From Allolobophora icterica (lineage: Eukaryota > Annelida > Clitellata > Crassiclitellata > Lumbricidae), in NCBI GenBank assembly GCA_963556255.1, contig OY744611.1, positions 6,432,736 through 6,496,735 of the forward strand: a stretch of DNA of 64,000 nt, written 5' to 3'. Positions 54,451-64,000 of this stretch are shown in pieces. The notes beneath the pieces are model-generated. The model saw only the letters and a program-made list of their open reading frames with translations. It made no database searches and was not told where the DNA came from. Both the position numbers and the translations under genes were made by a program. The first letter of the stretch is position 1. The number at the start of each line of letters is the position of its first letter.

Positions 54451-55143
54451 GGTGTGCTTTTCTAAAGTGTTCGTGTTTCGTTGAGAGTGAGGAAGGAGAG
54501 GGCCGGCACATTACCTTGTGCCTATGGGTCCCAATAACCCTTAATACAGGCCCTCTAGAAATAGAATACAATTTATTATGTCTTTGAAGGTCAAAAATGT
54601 TTTTCTTATATGAAGAGTAATTAAATAAACTGAACTCATAAGTTACAGTGCTTTTTCTGCCGGTACGCTCCGGAACGGCGTACCGGCACCTTTTTTCAGC
54701 TATTAAAAAATAATTTAGTTATTTTAATAAAAGAATATTTTTTAAAATTTTAATTTAATGTGACGTCAAAACTTTTCGTGGAAGGGTCTTGTTGAGACCG
54801 CCAAACCCAATCGCTATTTTCTTCTCGGGCTTCGACCTCGATTTAGGTCTTCCATAATAGTTCAGTTCCGGAACCTTTTTCTAGAAAAAAAATCACTGCT
54901 CATAACTCATATATCTTTTTATATGGCCAGCACTTGTGATGTTCTAGGATATAACCGGGTTAGTTTAGACGTATGTCGTTTTATGTTGTCATAAATTGTT
55001 TTTAACGTATATGTATAATTGCATCCTGTTCAGTCCCTACATAGTAAGCAGCACTGAAGTGGACGTTCCATATAATGTAAACGATCCGTATCCCGGATTA
55101 GTTTAGAAACTTTCGACTACTAAACTGGTGTATGTTTTTTAAA

Positions 55144-55914
55144 TCACGTGTGTAAATTCCACACCAGAGTCAGCAGGCGTTGCATGTGATGCATAACGTG
55201 AATAGTGTTACGCCGTTGCCCACCCCCAGCCCTAGGTGCTAAGTCAGTCTGTTTAAATGGGGCGGGTACGCGTCTTCGCAAGTCCATGGAAGGAAGAACC
55301 TGTATTCCAGTGGGGTGACCTGATTCTTGAGCATCAACGGGATCTGCTGGGATTCTACTCCAGCGGTTCCCTAGCTCGTAATAATTTAGCCTCGATTTCA
55401 ACTGTAATCTTTCACTCCTTCTGAACGAGGGTGGAGGTGCACTGGCTCCCTGCTCAGACCTTACTCCGAGCGGATCCAAGTTACACCGAACAATATTTAA
55501 CTCTACATTTGGCACAACGAGTGGCAAGGACGTGGCTGCCATAGGCAAAGCAATCGCCCGAGGAGAATGATCCGGGGTCCGACTACGACTTGCGGAACCA
55601 TGAGAAGAAGCCTCTTCAAGCCTTTCTAGGCGCTCTAGAAGTTCGGTTTGGTTATCTCTCATTTCTTCTAGATTAACAGCTAGATTCACCTGGCTACCTC
55701 TCACATCAGCAACATTCACTCTCTCATCAGCAACACTCATTCTCACATCATCTAACTGACAGGTTAAGTTTGCATGCATGTTAGCTATGCTTTCTAGCAC
55801 TTGGCCCATGGCAGAAGAAGGCCGAGACAGAGAAGAGTACGGGCAGACAGCGCTCTCCTGCCTATCGCTAGGACCCGCCTTTAAATCCAACGCTCTCAAA
55901 GAGTTTAGTGACAT
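55144..55914 (-). CDS. Hypothetical 256-residue protein with coiled coil
   Basis: ATG to stop on the minus strand, unbroken. Residues about 35-105 are heptad-like and polar (SIANMHANLTCQLDDVRMSV, VNLEEMRDNQTELLERLERL), then a Ser/Pro-rich linker (SRSRTPDHSPRAIALPM), a basic middle part (FRRSERLQLKSRLNYYELGN) and a basic C-terminus. The layout (coiled coil, linker, basic tail) is compatible with a gag-like or ORF1-type protein of a retroelement, but there is no zinc knuckle and no RT nearby. It could also be a host exon or a chance frame; the length without a stop in moderately GC-rich sequence favours coding. Confidence 0.4.
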   Translation of the reverse strand: MSLNSLRALDLKAGPSDRQESAVCPYSSLSRPSSAMGQVLESIANMHANLTCQLDDVRMSVADERVNVADVRGSQVNLAVNLEEMRDNQTELLERLERLEEASSHGSASRSRTPDHSPRAIALPMAATSLPLVVPNVELNIVRCNLDPLGVRSEQGASAPPPSFRRSERLQLKSRLNYYELGNRWSRIPADPVDAQESGHPTGIQVLPSMDLRRRVPAPFKQTDLAPRAGGGQRRNTIHVMHHMQRLLTLVWNLHT

Positions 55915-56421
55915 CTTTAATATAATTAGAAGTTCCAGAAATTAATGACAATCTAATGACATGAACAGTAATACGATTTATATAATACTACGCTGATATC
56001 TCTAAACTCCACACTTAAACTACTAAGACACAAACAAGCAAGCACTTACAATTTACACAAGAAAATGATTATTTACCCTAAATTTCACAAGCGGGACAAG
56101 ACTCCGGACAAAGTGCGTATATATCCACGAGAGTACGAGATACGATATCCATCAAAGAAATAACTCCAAAGTCGATGCAACGAATGCTTCCAGGCGCAAA
56201 GTCTATACCTCGCAATATTAGCTATCCAATCAAATCTTAAACAAAGCAACTGTACTTCAACAGTCCTCTCTCTATCACTGGCCCATCTAACTGCAACTGC
56301 ATAGCGGCAACGGTCGGTAATTATAGCTTTCCAGTTTCGCGCCACTCGCATCCAGGGTTATCGGCTGGACTATTTTGGCGGGAACAGCAACTGCAAGTGC
56401 AGCAGTAGCACATCAACGCAT

Positions 56422-56455
56422 CAACAGCAGCAGCAGCAGCAGCCGCAGCAGCAGC
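56422..56455. repeat. (CAG)n microsatellite
   Basis: About eleven CAG-type units with one CCG interruption. Confidence 0.9.
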
Positions 56456-56459
56456 TCTA

Positions 56460-58809
56460 CTTTTTCGCGCCACTCGGATGACTCAACACCCAGGCTAGCA
56501 AAGGCATGGAAATTGGCGGGGAAACTTAATACACGAAGACTTACAATGCCTTGCCAATAAAATAAATAATATATAATTAAATCTCTTGTCATGTCCTCAT
56601 AGCGAACATCACAATAGTCCGGGGTAGTTCAGTGTGTATAACTCTGTCTTCCAGTGTGAAGGTCTCGTCGTGTGTTTATTGTGCTGTTGCAAACCGGTTA
56701 AAGTGCATGTGCGCTGGTTCCGAGTGATGTTGTTGACAGCCTTCCTATATTATTCTCGATATAAATTACACCGCCTTAGCAGCTGCTCTGCCCCCTCCAG
56801 TGGCGTAAGGGGGGCTCAGGGGGCAACCGATTCCGGGTGCAGCATAAGGGGGCGCAAAATTACCGACAGAAATTATGAAATTCAGTAATTCAATATATTA
56901 GATTTATAATTATTTAGAAATAGGCACTACTTGGTTTTCAGTTTAAAAGGTTGCAAGAATACTGAATACCAATAATTCGCTCTACTGGCGTGTCAGTTCA
57001 GAAAAAGGAAAAAAATTCTCACACGTTTTCGTAAATAAATCACTAGTTTGGTGTCGTCACTTAGTACTCGGAGTCAGTCGCTAAGTAGTTGCCGACTGAC
57101 TCGATGAGTTACCGACTAACTTAGCGACTCAGTCGATTAAGTCGCATGCTTATCGACTGACTGATTCACTTAGACTTAGCGACTGACTTAGCGATTGGCT
57201 ATCGACTTCTCAGGTAGTCAGATGTCTATTGGCCATACCTGACTACCTAAAAATATAATGCATTTTACCACATACGGTACTGTACTGACCGTGCCATCAT
57301 TTCCGAGGGAATTAGAGGAACCCATAATTATGGGTTCTATGTTTTTTCCAGTATGAGAATATGGGCTCCGCTCCATGTGGGCATGCTGACAGGGACAGAC
57401 CGATGACTGTGAAAATTAATTTTAATGTGAATTCGTGAAATTGATATCGCTTGATAAATCGAATGAAGCGATTAGGATTTATAGTAGTACCCGATCTCAG
57501 GGCCAATCAGTTGGCTGAAACTGCTGATGCGTGACACTTTCAGGCAGTTGCAGAAAGCGAGAATCGTGTAGGCTACTCCGGCACTTATTTCCCCTCTTCG
57601 TAATCATCAACACCATCTTTGTAATAGACTGCATAAATTCACTTTGCCAAAAAAAGACAACAACTACATCCCTGTATTCTCCATAAGAACTCATTAATAG
57701 CAAACTCATTCTTTTATAGGCTAATGTACCAAGTTGCGGTATGCTAGCTTGTTTTCTTTAACAAACGAATATTGTATTGTATTGTAAGTGCTGCTCATGT
57801 CCTGCTGTCGATGTGTTCGTCAAATCGAAGCTTGGAAACCGCGATTAAAACAACAAGCAAAATATTAAGTGAACGAATTAGCAGTCGATAGCCTAGCGAC
57901 TGGTTTCGACTTGAGGGCTTAGCGGCCGCAGATGGCATAGCGTCAATGGCGTATTGTCAAAAGCATTAAAGTAATATTTCATCTGTGGGAATACACGTCA
58001 CGCTTTTAGTAAAAATCAACATTTTTTGCAAAAATTTACACTTCAGATTTTACCAAATATGCCACTATGAAAAAAGAATGCGGCGCTCGAGGGCGAAAAC
58101 GACTAGCAGCTTTTGCTGCCAATAATTATGAAACAGTGTAGTAAATGTTTGCGAGCGTTTCTAAAAATAGCGCAATCTGGGAACAATTCAGGAACTTTTA
58201 ACAGAAATCACGCTTAGCACGTTAAATCAAGATGAGTTGACACCACACATTTCAGTGATCCTGGACATAATTGCTCATGAAAAATAATAATAAAAACGCT
58301 TTTAATTATGAAGCTAGAAACGCAAATACTGGAGGAGAACTCGGAGACCTAGGCATACAGAAAACTACAAAAATTAGCTCGTAGAGAGTTGCCTTAAAGC
58401 CATATCATAATCGACATTGTATTAAATTAGTACACACTGTTACATAATTACACAGTACTGTTACATGAACGATTAAGCGTGATTTAGAAAATTAAAAGGG
58501 GCGCAGTCTTTAATTCATGCCCTTCAGCGCCAAAACCCTTCGTTACGCCACTGGCACCAAATCCAAATCTGGTTCCCTGCAACCAAAATCGGACCTCCTT
58601 ATGACTACCCTTTTGACAATCCATCTGAGTAAACGCAGCGCTCGTGAATAAGCTGATGCCCTGCGCTGAGCCTTCAAATAGTAGTTTACGATTTCGATTA
58701 CGACCGTGTTTACGTTTCCCGCTCGTCGTGCTCAGTTTCTGTCGGTTGGAAAGGTGCATGTGGACTGGTTCCGAGCTGCGCTTCTGTTCCAGAATGCGTC
58801 TCCTTTTAA
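56460..58809. other. No gene recognised
   Basis: Contains a possible inverted-repeat element (56798-58553; CAGTGGCGTAA and TTACGCCACTG ends without a matching target duplication) and GACTGACT/TTAGCGACT-type simple repeats at 57060-57190. Sequence near 56701-56730 (GTGCATGTGCGCTGGTTCCG) recurs at 58757-58780 with few changes, which suggests two fragments of one repeat family. Confidence 0.4.
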
Positions 58810-60289
58810 CCTTCGCCGGACGAAGAGGGGTAAATAATTACCCCAGCGGAGTTTGAATGTCGATTGCGGAGGAACTGCAGGTAGGTAAAATTTGTCGTTC
58901 CATTTGTTTACAAGTTACCACCAATGACATATTCTGACTGCATACCAACCGCATTGCCATATGGTGGGAAAAAGATTTTTTAATTCAAAGTGTCCTGGGG
59001 TAAAAATTTACCCCACTTCGTTGTCCACGTCGTTATTTTTTCGTTCATAGGGCATATATGTTTTTTAAAGATATGAGCTCATGATTGACTTGCAATCATA
59101 AATCAAGTGTGGAATCTACCATGGAATTGAGTGTTATTAGTTTTATAATCGTGGAGAGTTTATTTTCCAAGATGGCGGCCAATATGGTCGCCAAAACGGC
59201 AAAAATGCATGTCTCACCTCATAGGTAAGCTAAAATGACAAATGAAGTACCAATTGTAATATTTCCAAGGTCAAGGAATCGATTTATCCTAGTGGCAATA
59301 GTGTGTGAATACTACTGTCCAAGATGGCGGCCAACATGGCCGCCAAAATACAAATATTTGTATATCTCGGCTCGTAGGTAAGATACAATGACAAATGAAG
59401 TGTTAATTGTAGCATTTCCAAGGTCAATGAGTTCATTTATCGTAGTAGCAATAGCGTGGGAATGCTACTATCGAAGATGGCGGCCAATATGACCGCCAAA
59501 AACAAAAATAGGAATTATCAATCAACTGACTGATTGATCAATATTGCCACTGCGATAAGTGCATTCCTTGACATTGGTAGTATTACAATTGACACTTCGT
59601 TTGTCATTGGAGCTTACCTACAAGCTGAGATATACATATTTTTGTGTTCTGGCGACCATGTTGGCCGCCATCTTAAAAATTAGTATTCCCACACGATTGC
59701 AACTACGATAATTTGATTCCTTTACCTTAGAAATGTTACAATTGATACCTCATTTGTCATTGTAGCCTACCTATGTGCTAAGATATACATATTTTTGTGT
59801 TATCGCGGTCATATTGGCCGCCATCTTGGAAAGTAGTTTTCCTACACTATTGCCACTATAATACGTCGAATCCTTGACCTTCATTGTGTTACAATTGACA
59901 CTTCATTTGCAATTGTAGCTTACCTGAGCTAAGATAAACATATGTTGTGTCTGGCGGACATATTGGCCGCCATCTCGAAAAATAGTATTCCACACTATTG
60001 CCACTACGATAAATCGATTCAATGACCTTGGGAATGTTACAATGGACACTTCATTTGTCATTGTAAATTACCTATGAGCTGAGACATACATATTGTTATG
60101 TTTTGGCGGCCATGTTGGCCTCCATCTTGGACAATGGAATTCGCACACTATTGCCACTATGATAAGTCGATTTATTGGCCTTGAAAATGTTACAATTGAC
60201 ACCTCATTTGTTATTGTAGCTTACCTACGTGGTGAGATAAACCCCACTTCGTCCTCCGTGTATCGTAAAATCTTCCCGTCCTGCGAAGG
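58810..60289. mobile_element. piggyBac-type non-autonomous element forming a giant hairpin
   Basis: TTAA on both sides (58806-58809 and 60290-60293), ends CCTTCGCCGGACG and, inverted, CCTTCGCAGGACG. Inside, three direct copies (59169, 59321, 59474) and four inverted copies (59664, 59817, 59966, 60117) of a roughly 150-bp module face each other around a centre at about 59510-59560. Each module holds AAGATGGCGGCCAA, a GCTTACCTA-type segment, ACAAATGAAGT and 'TTTCCAAGGTCAA'. GGGGTAAATAATTACCCC sits at the left end. No coding sequence. Confidence 0.82.
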
Positions 60290-60567
60290 TTAAGACACCA
60301 AAAGGCCTTTCTGGGTGGCGTTGCTACTTCAGAAGGAGCGTATGTTTAACGTGTATATAGACTGGTTATTGGGGCGCTGTAATAGGAAGCATATCTTTAA
60401 GGCGTTAATACCTGTCGTTGGAGTGTGCTAAATTTTGGGGTGACCTCGGCTCACTTCTTTCGATTGTTTGTTTTCCTGTTTGTGTGTTTAACACAACATT
60501 TGATCAGGGTTTGATCGCTTATTCTTTTATTCTTTTACTTTTACTGCATTGCACTATCTAGAGTTGT

Positions 60568-61908
60568 ATGACTGTATGTGAGGAAACATGGCACTTTCAT
60601 GAACTGCCATTCAATAAGCTAACAAGTTGGGAAATCTTAATAGAATGTGGATTAGAGAATGAAATATGGGGAAGTAATACTTGCATAGAACTATATAAAT
60701 GTCTGAATAAATTTAACATAATTGATAATCTGACCTTTAAATATGTCGCTGATTCTCAGTTTAATAGACTTAATGAAATGGTTAATGATAGGCACGACTT
60801 ATGTTGCTTTCATCTTAACATACGTAGCTTAAATGCAAATGTAGACCGGTTGAGGGAATTCTTCTGCAGTATCCAGTTGATCTTTGATGTTATAGTGCTG
60901 AGTGAGGTATGGGCAACTAATCTAGAATTTTATAGTAATATTCTGACTGGATACGATTTCTTTTATGAACCGCCGCATAGGGGAATAGTGGGTGGAGTTG
61001 GCATTTATGTCAGACAGCATATAACAGTTGTGGTTCGATCGGACCTAAAGATTTTAATAGACCCTGAGGCTGATGTCGAAGATATTTGGTTGGAATTAAA
61101 AAATGATAGGCAAAGATACATAATAGGGGGCATTTACCGGCATCCGGGTCAAAGTATAAATCCTTTTACCAGTGGATTAGAGAAGACACTGGAAGGAATA
61201 GTGAGAGGAACTTTGCCTTGCATAATAATGGGTGACCTAAATATAAACTTAATGTCCTACAATTCTAATACTGAAACTACACAGTACCTGGATATGGTAT
61301 CATTGCATGGGTTTTTACCTGTTATACTCATGCCCACTAGAATCACGGGAACATCAGCTACACTTGTAGATCATAGTTATTATTACCCGGGATCTTTGAA
61401 CTCTCCAAAGATAAACAGTGGGAATTTTTTGGTGGATATAACTGACCATTTACCAAACTATATAATGATCTCTAAAACGAAATTTTGTCGGACAGTAGAT
61501 AGACCTTATAAAAGACTATTTAGTCCTAAGAACAAAGTAACCTTTGGTAATTTGCTAGAACAAATTGACTGGGAGAATTTAATTTTAAGTCATCTTACAG
61601 TGGACCAAGCGTACGATGTATTTGAAAAAGAGGTCAGACGATGTTTTGATCTCGCCTTTCCACTGGTTAGGATATCTAGGAAGGCAGTTAAAGATAAACT
61701 ATGGGTCACCAAAGGTTTAAGAATTAGCAGTGCACACAAGAATCGTTTGCATCGGGCCTGGATAAAGCATCGAACTCCACATAGAGAGCTAAAATATAAG
61801 AACTATAGAAACTGCTTTAGAAAGATTTCTAAGATGGCGATTAACTCTTATTATCATGATTTTTTTCAAAAAATGCTAATAATGCCAAAAAACTATGGAC
61901 GCAAATAA
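60568..61908 (+). CDS. LINE protein, APE-type endonuclease part
   Basis: ATG start, 446 codons in this frame. Endonuclease motifs run in order: 'CCFHLNIRSLNANVDRL' (Asn), VIVLSEVWAT (Glu), GGIYRHPG, IIMGDLNINL (Asp and Asn), 'SATLVDHSYYYPG' and ITDHLPNYIMI (Asp-His). All catalytic residues expected of an AP-endonuclease-like nickase appear present. The C-terminal part leads into the RT linker (HRAWIKHRTPHRELKYKNYR). The frame ends at TAA just after a T7/A6 homopolymer run where the frame changes; the RT reading continues one base back. Confidence 0.85.
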   Translation: MTVCEETWHFHELPFNKLTSWEILIECGLENEIWGSNTCIELYKCLNKFNIIDNLTFKYVADSQFNRLNEMVNDRHDLCCFHLNIRSLNANVDRLREFFCSIQLIFDVIVLSEVWATNLEFYSNILTGYDFFYEPPHRGIVGGVGIYVRQHITVVVRSDLKILIDPEADVEDIWLELKNDRQRYIIGGIYRHPGQSINPFTSGLEKTLEGIVRGTLPCIIMGDLNINLMSYNSNTETTQYLDMVSLHGFLPVILMPTRITGTSATLVDHSYYYPGSLNSPKINSGNFLVDITDHLPNYIMISKTKFCRTVDRPYKRLFSPKNKVTFGNLLEQIDWENLILSHLTVDQAYDVFEKEVRRCFDLAFPLVRISRKAVKDKLWVTKGLRISSAHKNRLHRAWIKHRTPHRELKYKNYRNCFRKISKMAINSYYHDFFQKMLIMPKNYGRK

Positions 61909-63677
61909 ACTCATTGTGTAGTTATAATATACACAAAAGTGGTAGAAAAGCTCCCATTACACATTTAACAATAAATGATAAAATAGTTAACAATCCATCT
62001 GAAATGGCCAATAGCATGAATAATTATTTCTGTAATATTGGCCCTGCACTGGCTTCAAAACTTGGTAAAGCAAAACAAACTTTTGAATATTATATGAGCA
62101 GTCCTCTTGAGAATAGTATTTATTGTACAGAAGTAAATAGAGAAGAACTGATAAATATCATAGAAGGCCTAAATCCCCGAAAATCCCCTGGGTATGATCA
62201 AATTTCTCCCCTGTTAATCAAGGAGAATGTCGGCATGATTGTGCAGCCCCTACTAATGATATTCAACTTATCATTAAATACAGGTAAAGTACCACTCGGT
62301 ATGAAAGTGGCTAAAGTAATACCCTTATTCAAAAAGGGTGACCGTAGTATTATGACTAACTATAGACCAATTTCTCTTTTATCAGTCTTTGTTAAAATAT
62401 TAGAAAAACTCATTTATAGCAGGGTAATGAACTTTCTTAAGAAGTACTCGGTCCTATACAAATATCAGTTTGGATTCAGAAAAGGTTATTCAACTAGTTT
62501 AGCACTGATAGATGTAGGCCTAATTGATAAAATAAATATGTCTCTTGATAACAATGAATATGTGGCTGGTATCTTTTGTGATCTGCAAAAAGCATTCGAT
62601 ACTGTTAATCATGAAATTCTGCTTACTAAGTTGAATAATTATGGTATTAGGGGTGCCTTACTGGATTGGTTTACTGATTACCTTGCTGATCGAAAACAGT
62701 TTACTACTATTAATGATGTTAATTCTCGGCACAATGTAATACCCTGTGGTGTACCTCAAGGATCTGTTTTGGGTCCCTTGTTATTTCTCCTTTACGTTAA
62801 CGATATGCCAAATTCAGTTTCTGGTTCTGATATACGTCTATTTGCTGATGATACTAATATATTTTTTCATGCGCGTACGACAGCGAAGTTGCATACAGAT
62901 GCTAGTGCTGCATTAAATAATCTATGCGATTGGTTCCTGGCTAACAAAATGTCTTTTAACAAAGATAAGACGTCATATATGCTTTTTGATTATAAAAGAA
63001 AACCGTTTACTGACGACATTGATCTTTTATTGGATAATGTCAGGCTTTCACGTGAAGACACCTATAAGTATCTTGGGGTTATCATTGATCAAAAACTAAC
63101 TTGGAAAGAGCATACAGATCACGTTATTAATAAAATAAAAAAATTTATTGGTATATTTTTCAGACTAAGAAATAAGTTAAACTGTTGTGTTCTAAAAGAC
63201 CTATTCTTTGCATTAATATACCCTCACTTGTTGTACGGGGTGGAGATTTATACAACTGCTAACAAGTCTGTATTATGTCGGCTAAATATTTGTATTAATC
63301 GTATTCTACGTATACTGCAAGGTGTTCCCCTTTGCACACCGATTATTGATTTATATCGGAACTACAATATTCTTCCATTAACAGAACTGCGCAAATTTCA
63401 AGTACTATGTGTTGTGCATAAATGCGTGTACAATTTGGATGTTCCAATTATATTCCACGACTATTTTAAACTCAATGTCGATGTTCATTCGCATTATACA
63501 AGGAACAGTGACAATACTTTTATACCTAAATTTTTATCTACCAAAGGACTGAAGACAACTCGTTATTGTGGGGCCAAATGGTGGCATGAACTTCCAAGTA
63601 ATATTAGAAGTATAACTTCACATCGTAGATTTAAAAGCATCTTGAAATTGTATTTGATTAATTCCCTGAGTAGGTAG
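61866..63677 (+). CDS. LINE protein, reverse transcriptase part
   Basis: Read from about 61866 in the -1 frame relative to the endonuclease: 'KNANNAKKLWTQINSLCS', NNYFCNIGPALASKLG, PRKSPGYDQISPLLIK, 'VAKVIPLFKKGDRSIMTNYR', QFGFRKGYSTSLALIDV, GIFCDLQKAFDTVNHEILL (first Asp), CGVPQGSVLGPLLFLLYVND, RLFADDTNIF (catalytic DD), MSFNKDKTSYMLF and 'YKYLGVIIDQKLTWKEHT'. The C-terminus ends RFKSILKLYLINSLSR then TAG. All RT residues look intact. There is no ATG of its own near the start, so it was made as one protein with the endonuclease. Confidence 0.87.
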   Translation, partial: SKNANNAKKLWTQINSLCSYNIHKSGRKAPITHLTINDKIVNNPSEMANSMNNYFCNIGPALASKLGKAKQTFEYYMSSPLENSIYCTEVNREELINIIEGLNPRKSPGYDQISPLLIKENVGMIVQPLLMIFNLSLNTGKVPLGMKVAKVIPLFKKGDRSIMTNYRPISLLSVFVKILEKLIYSRVMNFLKKYSVLYKYQFGFRKGYSTSLALIDVGLIDKINMSLDNNEYVAGIFCDLQKAFDTVNHEILLTKLNNYGIRGALLDWFTDYLADRKQFTTINDVNSRHNVIPCGVPQGSVLGPLLFLLYVNDMPNSVSGSDIRLFADDTNIFFHARTTAKLHTDASAALNNLCDWFLANKMSFNKDKTSYMLFDYKRKPFTDDIDLLLDNVRLSREDTYKYLGVIIDQKLTWKEHTDHVINKIKKFIGIFFRLRNKLNCCVLKDLFFALIYPHLLYGVEIYTTANKSVLCRLNICINRILRILQGVPLCTPIIDLYRNYNILPLTELRKFQVLCVVHKCVYNLDVPIIFHDYFKLNVDVHSHYTRNSDNTFIPKFLSTKGLKTTRYCGAKWWHELPSNIRSITSHRRFKSILKLYLINSLSR

Positions 63678-63956
63678 GCAGTGCCTGGATACAGGTTATA
63701 AGTAGTATAAGGGTCATGAGACTGTTTGACTTGTTAGCAATGATGCTTGTTAGTGCTATGATTGCTATTAGTAAGTGATGTTTATATGTTGGGTGTTTTT
63801 GCGTTTTTTGGGTTTTTTTGCGTTATTGTGCGTTATAATGGTTTAATGATTTGTATTATTTGGGTGACCGGCGAGATGAGTCCTACAAGACTTCTCCGGT
63901 ATCCTGCCACTGCAACTGTATATGTATTATCACTGTGTTTTATTTGGTGGCAAATA

Positions 63957-63984
63957 AATTACTTACTTACTTACTTACTTACTT
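63957..63984 (+). repeat. (CTTA)n tail of the LINE
   Basis: Six tandem ACTT units following GGTGGCAAATAAATT; the microsatellite-like 3' tail marks the LINE end. Confidence 0.8.
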
Positions 63985-64000
63985 GATCGCTCGTTATCGT

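Larger units (their letters stand above)
60294..63984 (+). mobile_element. Nearly intact CR1/Jockey-type LINE
   Basis: Endonuclease and RT in sequence, a 3' UTR of about 300 bp and a (CTTA)n tail at 63957-63984. Only one frameshift (61860-61875) interrupts a protein of about 1035 residues. The 5' limit is uncertain: sequence after the piggyBac-type element at 60294 may be 5' UTR, and the piggyBac-type element may have inserted into it. Confidence 0.82.

Noticed and set aside
54105..54587. 160-codon plus-strand frame
   Set aside because: Crosses a TC microsatellite and shows no domain signal; the first 70 codons might be coding, but nothing supports it.
54641..54899. Possible MITE with CAGTGCTTTTTCT and TTTTTTCACTG-like ends and a CGGTACGC/GCGTACCG hairpin
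   Set aside because: Ends are imperfect and the target duplication does not match cleanly (CTCATAAG versus CTCATAAC only if the ends are shifted).
56798..58553. Possible hAT-type element with CAGTGGCGTAA ends
   Set aside because: Inverted ends match for about 12 bp, but the flanking 8 bases (GCCCCCTC and GCACCAAA) do not match and no internal evidence supports it. Kept only as a note.
61855..61880. Programmed -1 frameshift between LINE endonuclease and RT
   Set aside because: Related LINEs encode both in one frame and a homopolymer indel is the simpler explanation; kept as a check, not as a call.

Overview
The window looks like nuclear DNA of an animal, most likely a marine invertebrate. 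Coding exons are short and separated by introns with GT/AG signals, there are no operons or bacterial signals, and more than half of the sequence that can be interpreted is transposable elements. A Ty3-type element with the integrase-before-RT order described for Gmr1-like elements (first reported from deuterostomes) weakly suggests an invertebrate deuterostome. The species cannot be named from the sequence.

Host genes. The only convincing host sequence is a minus-strand, multi-exon gene present twice in tandem. Copy A (about 1.2-6.7 kb) and copy B (about 15.8-39.7 kb) each have, in transcription order, an F-box-like exon, a CARD exon, an exon resembling a TRADD-N-type adaptor module, and a long NHL/beta-propeller exon. 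Splice phases join in frame through all four exons of both copies. Copy A has one in-frame TAA inside the NHL exon. Copy B has a changed splice donor after its third exon, and its second intron is stretched to about 17 kb by transposon insertions. The CARD plus adaptor-like plus propeller combination suggests innate-immune or cell-death signalling; this is inference.

Mobile DNA, left to right: a Ty3/mag-like LTR element (7.37-14.22 kb) split by a hAT-type element (10.36-12.68 kb, 8-bp target duplication); LINE RT fragments and a 15-bp hairpin minisatellite (14.2-15.5 kb); nested hAT-type MITEs (18.4-19.3 kb); a second hAT-type element with its own nested MITE (21.4-25.0 kb); an intact-looking R2-like LINE with a restriction-like endonuclease set precisely between two TAA microsatellites (25.65-29.06 kb); a Gmr1-like element with a SCAN-type gag and two tandem protease-like domains (about 29.6-36.06 kb); a LINE fragment (36.1-37.7 kb); a Harbinger-type MITE (38.4-38.9 kb); a TTAA-flanked element carrying a small ORF (40.7-41.7 kb); a LINE split by a piggyBac-type element (42.4-44.8 kb); a decayed LINE with 3' VNTR (46.7-50.3 kb) and a truncated relative at 52.7-53.3 kb; a tRNA-derived SINE (53.35-53.58 kb); a piggyBac-type giant hairpin carrying YY1-like motifs (58.8-60.3 kb); and a nearly intact CR1/Jockey-type LINE (60.3-63.98 kb) broken by a single frameshift.

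The stretches 1-1.2 kb, 39.7-40.7, 41.7-42.4, 44.8-46.7, 53.6-55.1 and 56.5-58.8 kb hold no gene I can support.
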